From the IMG/VR virus record IMGVR_UViG_3300031707_000225, positions 1 to 21,091 of that record: 21,091 nucleotides of DNA. One strand, written 5' to 3'. Of the stretch, positions 7,432 to 15,258 are shown one piece after another. Numbering within the stretch: the first letter of the stretch is position 1; each line of letters begins with the position of its first letter. The notes under the pieces were generated by a model, which saw only the letters and a list, made by a program, of their open reading frames with translations, did no database searches and was not told where the DNA came from. Made by a program: the position numbers and the translations under genes. Origin of the DNA: a virus.

Positions 7432-7944
7432 ATGAGCCACCTCCAAATTCTTCCCAATACAAATAATAAGGGCAGTCATAACAAAGAATTTTATTTCTTG
7501 TCTATTAGGAACCGTTATAAATGGCTTTTGGATATGAGTGGGGAAAAAGTTCTTTTGTATAAACGAAAGTATGAAGGAACAAGATGTCCAAATTTCGATC
7601 AAGTTCGCAAAACAAATCAACAACACGAGCAAGATTTAGTATGTTATGGTACGGGTTATGTAGGTGGATATTTTAAACCTATAGAAATAGTAGTTAGCTT
7701 ATTAACACCTGTTACTCAACAAGTTGTACTTGAAGAGTACGGAAGACGTAGAGTTTTTAAACCAACAAGTTGGACTCTTTGGGAACCGCTCATTACAACG
7801 GGAGATATACTGGTAAAACGTAATAACCAAAGACTTTGGATTACTGATGTAAGTGTAACTAAATGGAAATCGTATATATTACGCCAGAACTTTTCAACTA
7901 CTGAAATAGAACGTAATAACGCAATTTATAATATACCAATTTAA
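7432..7944 (+). CDS. Probable neck / head-closure protein (CYGTG motif)
   Basis: The 170-residue product starts with ATG behind AAAAGG. The diagnostic part is residues 50-85: TRCPNFDQVR, then VCYGTGYVGGYFKPIEI. I associate a C-x-C ... C-x-x-C-YGTG-x-VGGY pattern with small neck proteins encoded just before the tail terminator in several myophage groups. Here only C52 and C71 remain of the four expected cysteines, so metal binding may be lost. The rest is beta-rich (LWEPLITTGDILVKRNNQRLWITDV), as in head-closure proteins that plug the portal exit and meet the tail. The position, first in the neck/tail run, fits. A general virion protein is the fallback call. Confidence 0.55.
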   Translation: MSHLQILPNTNNKGSHNKEFYFLSIRNRYKWLLDMSGEKVLLYKRKYEGTRCPNFDQVRKTNQQHEQDLVCYGTGYVGGYFKPIEIVVSLLTPVTQQVVLEEYGRRRVFKPTSWTLWEPLITTGDILVKRNNQRLWITDVSVTKWKSYILRQNFSTTEIERNNAIYNIPI

Positions 7945-7946
7945 AT

Positions 7947-8723
7947 ATGAAATCAGGAATTTACAAATATCAAAATATTATCGATGGTAAACTATACATT
8001 GGTTCTGCTGTAGATTTTATTGATCGTTGGAACGTACATAAATATGCGTTAAAAAATCAAAAACACCATTCTTCACGTCTTCAAAACGCAGTTAATAAAT
8101 ATGGAATAGAAAACTTTGAATTTAAGATATTGGAAGAAGTGGAACCCATAAAGAAAAAATTACTTGAAAGAGAACAATATTATTTAGATTTTTACAAAAG
8201 TTATGAAGAAGATAAAGGGTATAATATAGCACGAGCGACTAGAAGTCCAATGTTCGGTCGTAATCATACAAAAGAGACTAGAAATCATTTAAGTAAAGTA
8301 CGAAAAGGTGAAATACATTCTTTAGAACATAATTTAAAAGTAAGTAGAGCTTTAAAAGGTAAGATGCCAACGCAAACACATATGGAAAAACTTTGGACGG
8401 GAACTCGAGGACGTAAACAATCAATAAGTGAGATTGAAAAACGAAGAAGTTCTTTGACAGGACTAAAGAGATCTAAAGAAGCTATTAAAAATTTATCTAA
8501 CGCACATTTAGGAAATAAATACGCTTTAGGTGCGAAAAGATCTCAAAACTATCGAGAAATAACGCGTCAAAATTCTTTAGCCCAATGGAAACGTTATAGA
8601 GAAGAGTTTGGAAAATATATACTTTGTGCGTGCGACTGCAACGAAAGTTTTTACGTACGCCCTTCAGAAAATAAAAAGAAGTTTAAAGATATAAATCATT
8701 ATTATAAATTTATTAAGGATTAA
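7947..8723 (+). CDS. Free-standing GIY-YIG homing endonuclease with NUMOD3-like repeats
   Basis: Residues 1-95 form a GIY-YIG nuclease domain very like that of I-TevI: GIY at 4-6, YIG at 17-19, R27 in DRW, E76 in EREQYYLD and N93 in GYNI match the known catalytic positions (Y, Y, R, E, N). Residues about 100-190 carry repeated R-x-H/K-T/S-x-E-T/A-x-x-x-(L/I)-S motifs with Lys/Arg (GRNHTKETRNHLSKVRKG and later copies), typical of NUMOD3 DNA-binding segments. The C-terminus has CACDC, which may be the rest of a zinc finger lacking its second cysteine pair. It would cut a specific phage site to spread its own gene. It fits exactly between neck and tail-terminator genes with 2-nt junctions and has no visible ribosome binding site of its own, so it probably relies on coupling. 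Confidence 0.9.
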   Translation: MKSGIYKYQNIIDGKLYIGSAVDFIDRWNVHKYALKNQKHHSSRLQNAVNKYGIENFEFKILEEVEPIKKKLLEREQYYLDFYKSYEEDKGYNIARATRSPMFGRNHTKETRNHLSKVRKGEIHSLEHNLKVSRALKGKMPTQTHMEKLWTGTRGRKQSISEIEKRRSSLTGLKRSKEAIKNLSNAHLGNKYALGAKRSQNYREITRQNSLAQWKRYREEFGKYILCACDCNESFYVRPSENKKKFKDINHYYKFIKD

Positions 8724-8725
8724 AC

Positions 8726-9310
8726 ATGTCAAACACATTTCAGATTTTGAGAAAAACCAGGGATGCTGTGATCCTGAACTTGAGAAGAATTTTTCAAGGT
8801 GATGTGAAATATACGTATGTAGAACTTTCAAGTGGAGAATATGATTGGGATAACACTAAAATTATTATTTCTGATATTATTCCACAAGAACATGCTTTCT
8901 TTCCAGCAATAGTTGTAGATACCGTTTCTGGTCCAGAAACAAGATATTTAGGTCCGGAAACTTTAAGAGAAACTAGAGATCCAACCACTCATGAAGTAAT
9001 AGAGGATAAATTATTCTCTAGTTTAGATTTAACAGTAAATATTAACGTTTACACTATAAACGATACTATAGCACGAGATGAGATAGTAGACCGTATTTAT
9101 GACCATTTAAAGTTGATTACTGACGATTTAGCAGACAATGCGATAGAAATTAAAAGAGTTACTTTCTCTCCAGAAACAAGAGCGTTTGTAGATGACCGAT
9201 GGTACATAACTGCTAGAATGGTTTTGGAAGTGTATACAGAGTGGGTAAGCGATATAGATATTGGTAATTTAGTTGAGTCTATTCCTATTACTGTTACGTT
9301 GAATCCGTAA
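8726..9310 (+). CDS. Probable tail terminator / tail completion protein
   Basis: This 194-residue protein starts at ATG with AAGGA (8715-8719) inside the last codons of the endonuclease gene. It begins with a helix (FQILRKTRDAVILNLRRIF), has a central strand region (SLDLTVNINVYTIN) followed by a long helix (ARDEIVDRIYDHLKLI), then strands (ITARMVLEVYTEW). This alpha/beta layout, size and position between the neck gene and the sheath gene match tail terminators of contractile tails, which cap the tube and sheath and join them to the head. I do not see a sequence signature decisive for one family, so the function rests mainly on gene order and fold pattern. Confidence 0.5.
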   Translation: MSNTFQILRKTRDAVILNLRRIFQGDVKYTYVELSSGEYDWDNTKIIISDIIPQEHAFFPAIVVDTVSGPETRYLGPETLRETRDPTTHEVIEDKLFSSLDLTVNINVYTINDTIARDEIVDRIYDHLKLITDDLADNAIEIKRVTFSPETRAFVDDRWYITARMVLEVYTEWVSDIDIGNLVESIPITVTLNP

Positions 9311-9379
9311 ACGCAAAAGAAGTGATATAATATTTATTGATTATAGTATAGATATAGCAATTTTATCCTGGAGAATCTA

Positions 9380-9652
9380 ATGCCCGAATATTTAAGTCAA
9401 GCAAAAATGTTATTGGATTCATTAGATATAAAGGCCTCAGAGATAGATCAGGCAAAAGAACAATTAGAAAATCTTACAAAGACTAGTGCTATAATGGATT
9501 TGATTAATGATCCAAAGTTTCAAAATGTAGTTAATTTATTGACACCGTTTGTAGTCAATTATAAAGTAAATCAAGTACTCAAACTTTTGAAAGAGTTAGG
9601 TAAAGATAGTCGGATAATAGATCCAGAAACTGGATTAAGAAAATATATTTAA
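9380..9652 (+). CDS. Small helical protein before the sheath gene, unknown
   Basis: The 90-residue product follows a TGGAGAA binding site. It is predicted almost fully helical, with an N-terminal charged helix (ASEIDQAKEQLENLTK) and a second, more hydrophobic part (FQNVVNLLTPFVVNYKVNQVLKLLKEL). It has no cysteine and no obvious membrane anchor. It sits in a 70-bp-gap position after the terminator gene and 29 bp before the sheath gene, so expression with the tail genes is likely. I do not recognise it; a minor virion or assembly protein is possible. Confidence 0.68.
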   Translation: MPEYLSQAKMLLDSLDIKASEIDQAKEQLENLTKTSAIMDLINDPKFQNVVNLLTPFVVNYKVNQVLKLLKELGKDSRIIDPETGLRKYI

Positions 9653-9681
9653 AGAAGAATTTGAATTAGGAGGAAGTAAAA

Positions 9682-11496
9682 ATGTCTATTGCAAACGTAT
9701 ATGTAGAACCGGGAGTCTACTCCCAGTTTAAACCATCAGGTAACTTACCAGTAATTCCGGGGGGAGTTAGAGTTGCTGCATTGGTAGGTGCCGGACGTAC
9801 AACGAACATAGTTACACAAGAACAAGTAACAAAGGGCACCGACACATTAGCACACACCGCGGTGAGTCTGGGAGCTCAGATAGTAGATGAAGATTTTAAT
9901 ACTTATGATAGTGCAACAGATTATTCAGCCACACCTGGAGCAACTATTAGTTGGTTAACGGGTGCAGTTTCCTTAACGGGAACAATTGCGCAACCTTATG
10001 CAGGTTTAGTAGGAAAAACTTTTATAGTAACTATTGGAAGTAATTCACCACAAACATATTTATTCAAGAATAGTATTGCTTTGACAATTACGGGTGTTCA
10101 AGGTGATGGACATACATTAGATGTTACTAGTAACGCGGGTGTAGTAGTAGGTGATACTATTACTGCAGGAGCTGCGTCATCCGTAGTCACAAGTGTAGAT
10201 CCTGGAACTATAACGTTAGTGAGTACCTTTGGTTTTGCTCCAGGAGCAGCTGTAGATACAGCAGATTTTGTTGTTCCCACAGCAGCTACCGCATTAGAAG
10301 TTGTTACCGCACTTAACAAACTTACAGGTATTACGTGTACGGTTGATTCCCTTAAAGTTAAAGTTGCTACGACAGCAACTAGTAATTCGTCATTGTTAAT
10401 AGGAACAGGTACTACAAATAGTATTCTTGGATTTACAGATGGTTCTTATCAAGCAACTCCCCGGCAACCAGCTGCACTCAAAAAATACTTTGTAAATTAT
10501 GAGTACGCGAAATCTTCCTCCGATTACAGCGTACGGTTCTTCTTTAATATGTCAGACATAGTTGCAGAACATGGAGACGTTAGCACAACTGATACTCTTT
10601 CACTAGGAGCAGAAATATTATTTCAACATGGTGCCAGTGCAGTAGCTTTAGTACAAGTTAATCCAGCTGATGGAGCATTAATTCAACAGTTTAGGAAAGC
10701 ACTTGACAAACTTTTACCCGTTGACGGAATTAATATAGTTGTTCCATTAAATCCAGATTCAGGTTTGTATTCTTATCTTTCAAATCATGTGGATCAAGCA
10801 AGTTCTTTAACAGAAAGAAAAGAAAGAACTGGTATTGTAGGATTAAGTGGGGCACCTTCAATATCAACTATTCAAGGATTTGCAACTGGATTAGCTAACA
10901 AGAGAATGGTATTAGTTTATCCGCCTTCTTGTACACGATATGTAGGTGCTAATACAACAGTTTCTACTTTAGACGGATCTTTTCTAGCTTGCGCTTGCGC
11001 TGGTATCAGAACTAGTACAGCTTATGATGTTGCTGATCCGTTAACAAGAAAGGAATTAATTGGTTTTGAAAATATTCCGGATACTTTGTTAAGAGCGGAA
11101 AAGAATCAATTAGCAAGTAGTGGAGTATTAGTAATCGAAAACGTAGGTGGTATTTTTAGAGTTAGACATCAAAAAACAACTGATACGTCAACCGTACCAA
11201 ATAGTGAATATTCAGTAGTTGAAATAGTTGACTACACAGCGGTTAACATGAGAAAAATGTTAGAAACTATTTACATTGGACAAAAAATACTAGTGGATAC
11301 GCCATCACAAGTCAAAAGCACCGTAAATGCATTACTTCAAAATCTTGTATCTCGTGAGATTATTGTAGCATTTACAGATATACAGGCTTCAATTAATAGT
11401 ATTGATCCTACTGAAATTGATGTTCAATTTAGTATCAGTCCTACGTACCCGTTAAATTATATTCTCGTAACGTTTTCATTATCAACAAATCAATAA
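9682..11496 (+). CDS. Contractile tail sheath protein
   Basis: The start has an optimal AGGAGG. At 604 residues it is in the usual size range for phage sheaths. The N-terminus YVEPGVYSQFK is the classic sheath opening. Residues about 95-265 form a Gly/Thr/Val-rich inserted beta domain, probably facing outward. From about 265 the core resumes (ADGALIQQFRKALDKLL, GINIVVPLNPDSGLYSYL, then KRMVLVYPPS near residue 410). The C-terminal part (TAVNMRKMLETIYIGQKILVD, ending DVQFSISPTYPLNYILVTFSL) matches the sheath C-terminal subdomain that links neighbouring subunits by strand exchange. It would form the contractile outer layer around the tube encoded next. Confidence is high. Confidence 0.92.
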   Translation: MSIANVYVEPGVYSQFKPSGNLPVIPGGVRVAALVGAGRTTNIVTQEQVTKGTDTLAHTAVSLGAQIVDEDFNTYDSATDYSATPGATISWLTGAVSLTGTIAQPYAGLVGKTFIVTIGSNSPQTYLFKNSIALTITGVQGDGHTLDVTSNAGVVVGDTITAGAASSVVTSVDPGTITLVSTFGFAPGAAVDTADFVVPTAATALEVVTALNKLTGITCTVDSLKVKVATTATSNSSLLIGTGTTNSILGFTDGSYQATPRQPAALKKYFVNYEYAKSSSDYSVRFFFNMSDIVAEHGDVSTTDTLSLGAEILFQHGASAVALVQVNPADGALIQQFRKALDKLLPVDGINIVVPLNPDSGLYSYLSNHVDQASSLTERKERTGIVGLSGAPSISTIQGFATGLANKRMVLVYPPSCTRYVGANTTVSTLDGSFLACACAGIRTSTAYDVADPLTRKELIGFENIPDTLLRAEKNQLASSGVLVIENVGGIFRVRHQKTTDTSTVPNSEYSVVEIVDYTAVNMRKMLETIYIGQKILVDTPSQVKSTVNALLQNLVSREIIVAFTDIQASINSIDPTEIDVQFSISPTYPLNYILVTFSLSTNQ

Positions 11497-11526
11497 ATTT
11501 AGAAAAGAATTCAGGAGGAATTTAAA

Positions 11527-12042
11527 ATGGCAAAATTAAGTAAAACACAGGTACGCATGGCTACCAGCGTTTCTATTATGGCGATCAAAGGTGAATTAAC
11601 TTTTGATGATCTAAACAATTTAGATGCTGTAAGAGCATTAGCTAATTCAACTGTAAAAATTGGAGCTATTCAATCGTTTAGTGAAGCTTCTCCAAGAGGA
11701 ACTACACCACGATATGAATTAGATGCTGATACTGCAGGTGATATGGTAGAAAGAGTACCAGGTCTTGTAGATCGTACTTTGAGAATTAATAGGGCTGTTC
11801 TTTATTCAGCTGATATGTTACAAGCTTTTGGTTTTAATGATATCATTGATATTATTGATCAAAATATTGCATTTTGCGTAGAGAAAGTGGAAAGAGCTCC
11901 GGAAGGATCTAATATTCCAACCAAAACAACTATTTATGTAGGTTGTTGGTTCCATGATCTACCAAAGACTTATGATATTGGAGCTGATTTAAAAGTGCTC
12001 CAAGATGTGGAAATAGGGTATACCAAAAAATTCCAAATTTAA
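11527..12042 (+). CDS. Tail tube protein
   Basis: The 171-residue protein has a perfect AGGAGG in front of the ATG and follows the sheath gene by 30 bases. The size fits tail tube proteins of contractile phages. It opens with a basic strand region (LSKTQVRMATSVSIMAI), holds VKIGAIQSFSEASPRGTTPRY and DMVERVPGLVDRTLRINRAV, and ends in a VGCWFHDLPKTYDI / VLQDVEIGYTKK strand pair. The R-x-x-(L/I)-D...E-x-V-P-G pattern and the final strand ladder are typical of the tube beta-barrel whose hexamers stack into the inner tail tube. The position directly after the sheath and upstream of the chaperone/tape measure genes strongly supports the call. Confidence 0.88.
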   Translation: MAKLSKTQVRMATSVSIMAIKGELTFDDLNNLDAVRALANSTVKIGAIQSFSEASPRGTTPRYELDADTAGDMVERVPGLVDRTLRINRAVLYSADMLQAFGFNDIIDIIDQNIAFCVEKVERAPEGSNIPTKTTIYVGCWFHDLPKTYDIGADLKVLQDVEIGYTKKFQI

Positions 12043-12086
12043 CAAAAAGAATAGTTTAGAAGTTAAAGAAAAGTAAGGAGACGCCG

Positions 12087-12623
12087 ATGGACCTTAAGTC
12101 GGGTGTTTATTCTATTGTTAATAGATTAAACAAAAAAATTTACATTGGGTCAACTGTAAATTTTATCTATAGAAAATGGATACATTTTAATGATCCAAAA
12201 ATAAGTTCACCACATCTTCAAAATGCAATTAAAAAATATGGAATAGAAAATTTCGAATTTACTATCCTTGAAGAAATTGAACCTATTAAAGAGAAATTAT
12301 TAGAAAGAGAGCAATATTATTTAGATCTATATAAGAGTTATGAAGAAGATAAAGGTTATAATATTTGTCATATTGCTGGTAGTAGATTAGGGTCTGTACA
12401 GTCAGAAGAAACTAGAAAAAAGATTTCAATAGGTAGATTAGGTAAAACTAAAGGTATTCCAAAACTCCCACGTACAAAAGAACATACAGAAAATCATAGA
12501 CGGGCTCTTTTAGGTAAGAAATTGGCTCCTAGAACCGAAATACATAAACAACATATTAAAGAATCTTGGATTTTAAGACGTAAAAAATATGGAACAAATG
12601 GCAGAAAGAAAAGGGGTGACTAG
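12087..12623 (+). CDS. Free-standing GIY-YIG homing endonuclease, second copy (short)
   Basis: AAGGAG at 12075-12080 precedes the ATG. The nuclease domain spans residues 1-95 with GVY at 6-8 (the usual I replaced by V), YIG at 19-21, R29, E75 in EREQYYLD and N92 in GYNI, so all catalytic positions are kept. It is clearly related to the endonuclease at 7947: NFEF...ILEE.EPI and LLEREQYYLD.YKSYEEDKGYNI match almost residue by residue. After about residue 100 a shorter basic tail has two NUMOD3-like stretches (QSEETRKKISIGRLGK and RTKEHTENHRRALLGKK). It lacks the CACDC end of the first copy. It lies between tube and chaperone genes, and its last codons contain the AAGGGG site used by the next gene. 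It acts as a site-specific DNase for self-propagation. Confidence 0.9.
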   Translation: MDLKSGVYSIVNRLNKKIYIGSTVNFIYRKWIHFNDPKISSPHLQNAIKKYGIENFEFTILEEIEPIKEKLLEREQYYLDLYKSYEEDKGYNICHIAGSRLGSVQSEETRKKISIGRLGKTKGIPKLPRTKEHTENHRRALLGKKLAPRTEIHKQHIKESWILRRKKYGTNGRKKRGD

Positions 12624-12624
12624 A

Positions 12625-12966
12625 ATGACAGACTTACGTAGTTTAACTCAATTAGGACGTGTAGAAAAAGAAATTGAAATTGGAAGTTTTAAAGTAAAAC
12701 TCCATACATTAACCGTAGCAGATCAACAAAAAGCTTTGTTAAGTATCTCAGAAGAAATTAAAGATGATACAGCAAGACTTTTTCAAATGCAAAAAGCTAT
12801 TTTAGTTTATGCTACCGATAGTATAAATGGTGAAGTAGTAGAAAAAGATAAATTACACGAATTATACAACGAGTTACAACCTGTTGTTTTATCTAATCTC
12901 TTTAGTGGTTACTTAGAATTAGTAGATGAACAAAGTAAAATACTAGACGAATTAAAAAAAAAATAA
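12625..12966 (+). CDS. Tail assembly chaperone, short product (gpG-like)
   Basis: I chose ATG at 12625 because AAGGGGTGA lies just upstream; an ATG at 12589 would add 12 residues that lie inside the endonuclease gene. The 113-residue product is acidic/basic mixed with a strand-rich start (VEKEIEIGSFKVKLHTLTV) and helices later (KDKLHELYNELQPVVLSNLF). It ends LDELKKK on a run of ten A and a TAA. Position directly before the tape measure gene, size and the frameshift signal match the upstream product of the tail chaperone pair, known from lambda gpG/gpGT and used by most long-tailed phages to coat the tape measure during tube assembly. The chaperone itself is absent from mature virions in known systems. 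Confidence 0.82.
   Translation: MTDLRSLTQLGRVEKEIEIGSFKVKLHTLTVADQQKALLSISEEIKDDTARLFQMQKAILVYATDSINGEVVEKDKLHELYNELQPVVLSNLFSGYLELVDEQSKILDELKKK
12954..12963 (+). other. Slippery A10 tract for programmed -1 frameshift
   Basis: The ten A bases are read in frame as TTA AAA AAA AAA TAA, so the zero-frame stop follows the slip site at once. Several A-AAA-AAA heptamers are available for tandem -1 slippage. The -1 frame stays open from here to 13331. No clear downstream stem-loop is seen in the next 60 bases. A homopolymer sequencing error is the alternative explanation. Confidence 0.78.
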
Positions 12967-13331
12967 CAGACCTACCTTTTAGAGATTTATGGATTGTTTC
13001 AAAAGCACTTCATACGTCTCCCCTCGATGAAAAAATAACTGCTCTCACACAGCCTCAAATGACGTGGATTTTAGCTAATCATTTTAAAGATGAAGAAGTT
13101 GAATGGAAAAAATTACAACTTTTATGTAGATTTATTAATCCAGAAGCCGCCAGACAAATTTTCGACAAAGAAACAATTGATCCAATTATAGAAATGACTG
13201 AGGACGAGTTTCTACAAGAAATTAATGCTCACACAACTGAAAAAATAGATAATAAAACTTTACAAGATGCTTTTAAAGGTAATATAACAACTGATCAAGA
13301 CTTGGATGTAATTGTACCTGTAGAGGAATAA
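12963..13331 (+). CDS. Tail assembly chaperone, -1 frameshift extension (gpT-like part)
   Basis: This is the downstream half of a 235-residue fusion running 12625-13331, made when ribosomes slip back one base on the A tract. From the slip the frame reads ITDLPFRDLWIVSKALHTSP and onward without a stop, reaching the first ATG only at 13059. That ATG has no ribosome binding site (CACACAGCCTCAA upstream), so independent translation from it is unlikely. The extension includes PQMTWILANHFKDEEVEW, a motif type I associate with tail chaperone extensions, then a Glu/Asp-rich end. By analogy with gpGT, the extension would bind the tube protein while the shared N-terminal part binds the tape measure. 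The stop lies 3 bases before the tape measure ATG. Confidence 0.78.
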   Translation: MTDLPFRDLWIVSKALHTSPLDEKITALTQPQMTWILANHFKDEEVEWKKLQLLCRFINPEAARQIFDKETIDPIIEMTEDEFLQEINAHTTEKIDNKTLQDAFKGNITTDQDLDVIVPVEE

Positions 13332-13334
13332 TAA

Positions 13335-15257
13335 ATGCCTGATCCAATAAATCCTGGAGATCCTGGTTTTCAACCTCCACAACCTCCAAAAAGAATAAAT
13401 CCTGAAGATATTTTTGATGCTGCTAGATTTCAACAGCAGTTGTCAGAAAGTATGAATAAAGCATTTAAAAATATAGATCTGTCTCAACTTGAAAAAGCCC
13501 GAGAAATAATGCAGTCTATTGGTAAAGAAGCATCAAAAGTAGAAATAAGTGATATCTCAAAAGATCTTATAGCATCTAGAGAAAGTGTTTCTGAGGCTGT
13601 TAAAAAAGAAAAAGAGGAAGAAGGTAAGTGGGAAGATCAGATTCTCAAAAGAGTATCAACTGCTGAAAGATATAAGCATCAACAATTAATTAAAGAAAAA
13701 AATGAACTGATAAAAAAAGTTAAAGATTTAGGGGTTGTTGAGTTAAATAATCTAAAAGGTACTACCAAAGATAAAGAAAAACTTAAAGAAGTTGAAAAAG
13801 CTTTTGAGATTTTGCAACTCGAGAAAGTACAAGAAATTGAAAAATCATTTAGTAAAGAAACCAAAAGAACTAATATAGAGGCGTTGGCATCTGAAGGAAA
13901 TTTAGGTGCCAAAGCTAAGTTGTTGTTACTTCGAACACAAGATGAGTTAAATCAGAAAACCGATAGTTATACTGATAAATTAATATCAGCGGCGGGTTTG
14001 TGGGGTGTTTTGTTTTTAATATTATCTAAAGCAGCTAAACAAGCAGCCGATATGGCAACGACAGGGGCGGCACTAAAAGCCGCTGGAGAGTTTAAACCTG
14101 GAGTATCTATTTCAGGAGAACGCGTAATGAAGCGTGCTGAAGAAAGGTTTGCTGGAGTAAGTCCATCTGTTGTGAGTAGAGAACAACAATATGAATTTTT
14201 GAAGACGATGAGTAAAGCTCCAAGAACACTTAAAGATTCTAGTGCTTCAATGAAACAATTGTTAGGAGTATTTGGTACTGAAATTCCTGAAGCTTCTCAA
14301 ATTGTTGACTTATATACTAGAGCTAATATGAGTTCCAATGCTTCCATGAAAGATTTACTTAAAACGTTTGCGGCGTCTAAAAAAGCAGCTAATGTTTTAA
14401 ATGTAGATCATAGAGATTTAATAAATACACAATTACAGATGCGAGAAGCTTTACGAGGTGTTACAACAAATGGAGAAGTTGCTATAAAAGCAATGGATTT
14501 ATTGACGAAACCACTGAAAGCTATTGGAGCATCAAAGGATGAAGTTGATCGATTTAATGTATCGTTTGCTCGATTTTTAGGGACGTTAACTGTTAAAAAA
14601 TTAATGGGGTTATCTGCTTTTGCTACGGGGAAATTACCAACGGATAAAGACATAGAACTTATGGCGAAAAATCCTTTAGAAGTTGTTAGTAAAGCTTTTG
14701 TTAAAATGGGTAAAATGTTTCCTGAACGAAATAAATTAGTTGCTTTAGAACAGTTTGCATCTGAAATGGGATTAGAGACTTTTGGTGTGCGTGGTATTCC
14801 TATCCTTAGAGATCTTATTAAAGAAATGGAAAAAGGTGCTAAATTATCAGAAAAAGATTTAAAAGCACGGTTTAAAGAAGCGGGATTACAAGATATTAAT
14901 TCTATCATGGACGATGGGTTAAAGACTATTGCCCAAGGTAAAGGGTTTGTAACAGCTTTAGAAGATGTTATTGGTAGCTGGGCGCAAGATTACTTAATGC
15001 CAATTACAAACGGTGTTAATATTTTAGTTAGAAAACTTACCGGTGCACCTTCTGGACCCGCGGCGGAACAAGCACTTATGATGAGTCAACAAGAAGGATA
15101 TATTACTTCACAACAAGCTAGACAACAACGTGAATTGTTACGAACGCATCCAGAACTTCGTGACGTAATAAAAAGACAATACTATAAAGTTTCTCCAGAT
15201 ACTGCAACAGTCACAGATGCAAAAATTAAGTTAGCCGAATCATTTAAAGGACAATAA
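13335..15257 (+). CDS. Tail tape measure protein (640 aa)
   Basis: GAGGA precedes the ATG. The first 30 residues are Pro-rich (PGDPGFQPPQPPK). Residues about 30-215 are charged, helical and coiled-coil-like (KKEKEEEGKWEDQILKRV, KLKEVEKAFEILQLEKV). About 217-236 is the only strongly hydrophobic segment (GLWGVLFLIL), followed by an Ala-rich helix; the remainder is helical with Lys/Ala/Leu. Tape measure proteins set tail length at about 1.5 angstrom per residue in known phages, which would give roughly 95 nm here. It is the largest helical gene in the tail run and follows the chaperone gene, as expected. No lysozyme or peptidase motif was seen. The hydrophobic segment could help channel formation in the host membrane, which is inference. 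Confidence 0.85.
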   Translation: MPDPINPGDPGFQPPQPPKRINPEDIFDAARFQQQLSESMNKAFKNIDLSQLEKAREIMQSIGKEASKVEISDISKDLIASRESVSEAVKKEKEEEGKWEDQILKRVSTAERYKHQQLIKEKNELIKKVKDLGVVELNNLKGTTKDKEKLKEVEKAFEILQLEKVQEIEKSFSKETKRTNIEALASEGNLGAKAKLLLLRTQDELNQKTDSYTDKLISAAGLWGVLFLILSKAAKQAADMATTGAALKAAGEFKPGVSISGERVMKRAEERFAGVSPSVVSREQQYEFLKTMSKAPRTLKDSSASMKQLLGVFGTEIPEASQIVDLYTRANMSSNASMKDLLKTFAASKKAANVLNVDHRDLINTQLQMREALRGVTTNGEVAIKAMDLLTKPLKAIGASKDEVDRFNVSFARFLGTLTVKKLMGLSAFATGKLPTDKDIELMAKNPLEVVSKAFVKMGKMFPERNKLVALEQFASEMGLETFGVRGIPILRDLIKEMEKGAKLSEKDLKARFKEAGLQDINSIMDDGLKTIAQGKGFVTALEDVIGSWAQDYLMPITNGVNILVRKLTGAPSGPAAEQALMMSQQEGYITSQQARQQRELLRTHPELRDVIKRQYYKVSPDTATVTDAKIKLAESFKGQ

Positions 15258-15258
15258 A

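Noticed and set aside
946-9331. TATAAT-like boxes in gaps at 946-951, 7318-7323 and 9326-9331 as promoters
   Set aside because: No -35 element at a suitable distance and no shared flanking sequence; the same string occurs often inside genes in this A/T-rich DNA.
12589-12624. Upstream ATG for the tail chaperone at 12589
   Set aside because: It lies inside the endonuclease gene without a good binding site, while AAGGGGTGA directly serves the ATG at 12625.
13059-13331. Independent 90-aa gene with ATG at 13059
   Set aside because: No ribosome binding site; the frame is open further upstream to the A10 tract and fits a -1 frameshift extension.
14408-14908. 166-aa reverse-strand frame opposite the tape measure gene
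   Set aside because: Its Ser/Asn/Ile-rich composition is that of an antisense shadow, and all real genes here are on the + strand. The other reverse frames were rejected for the same reasons.
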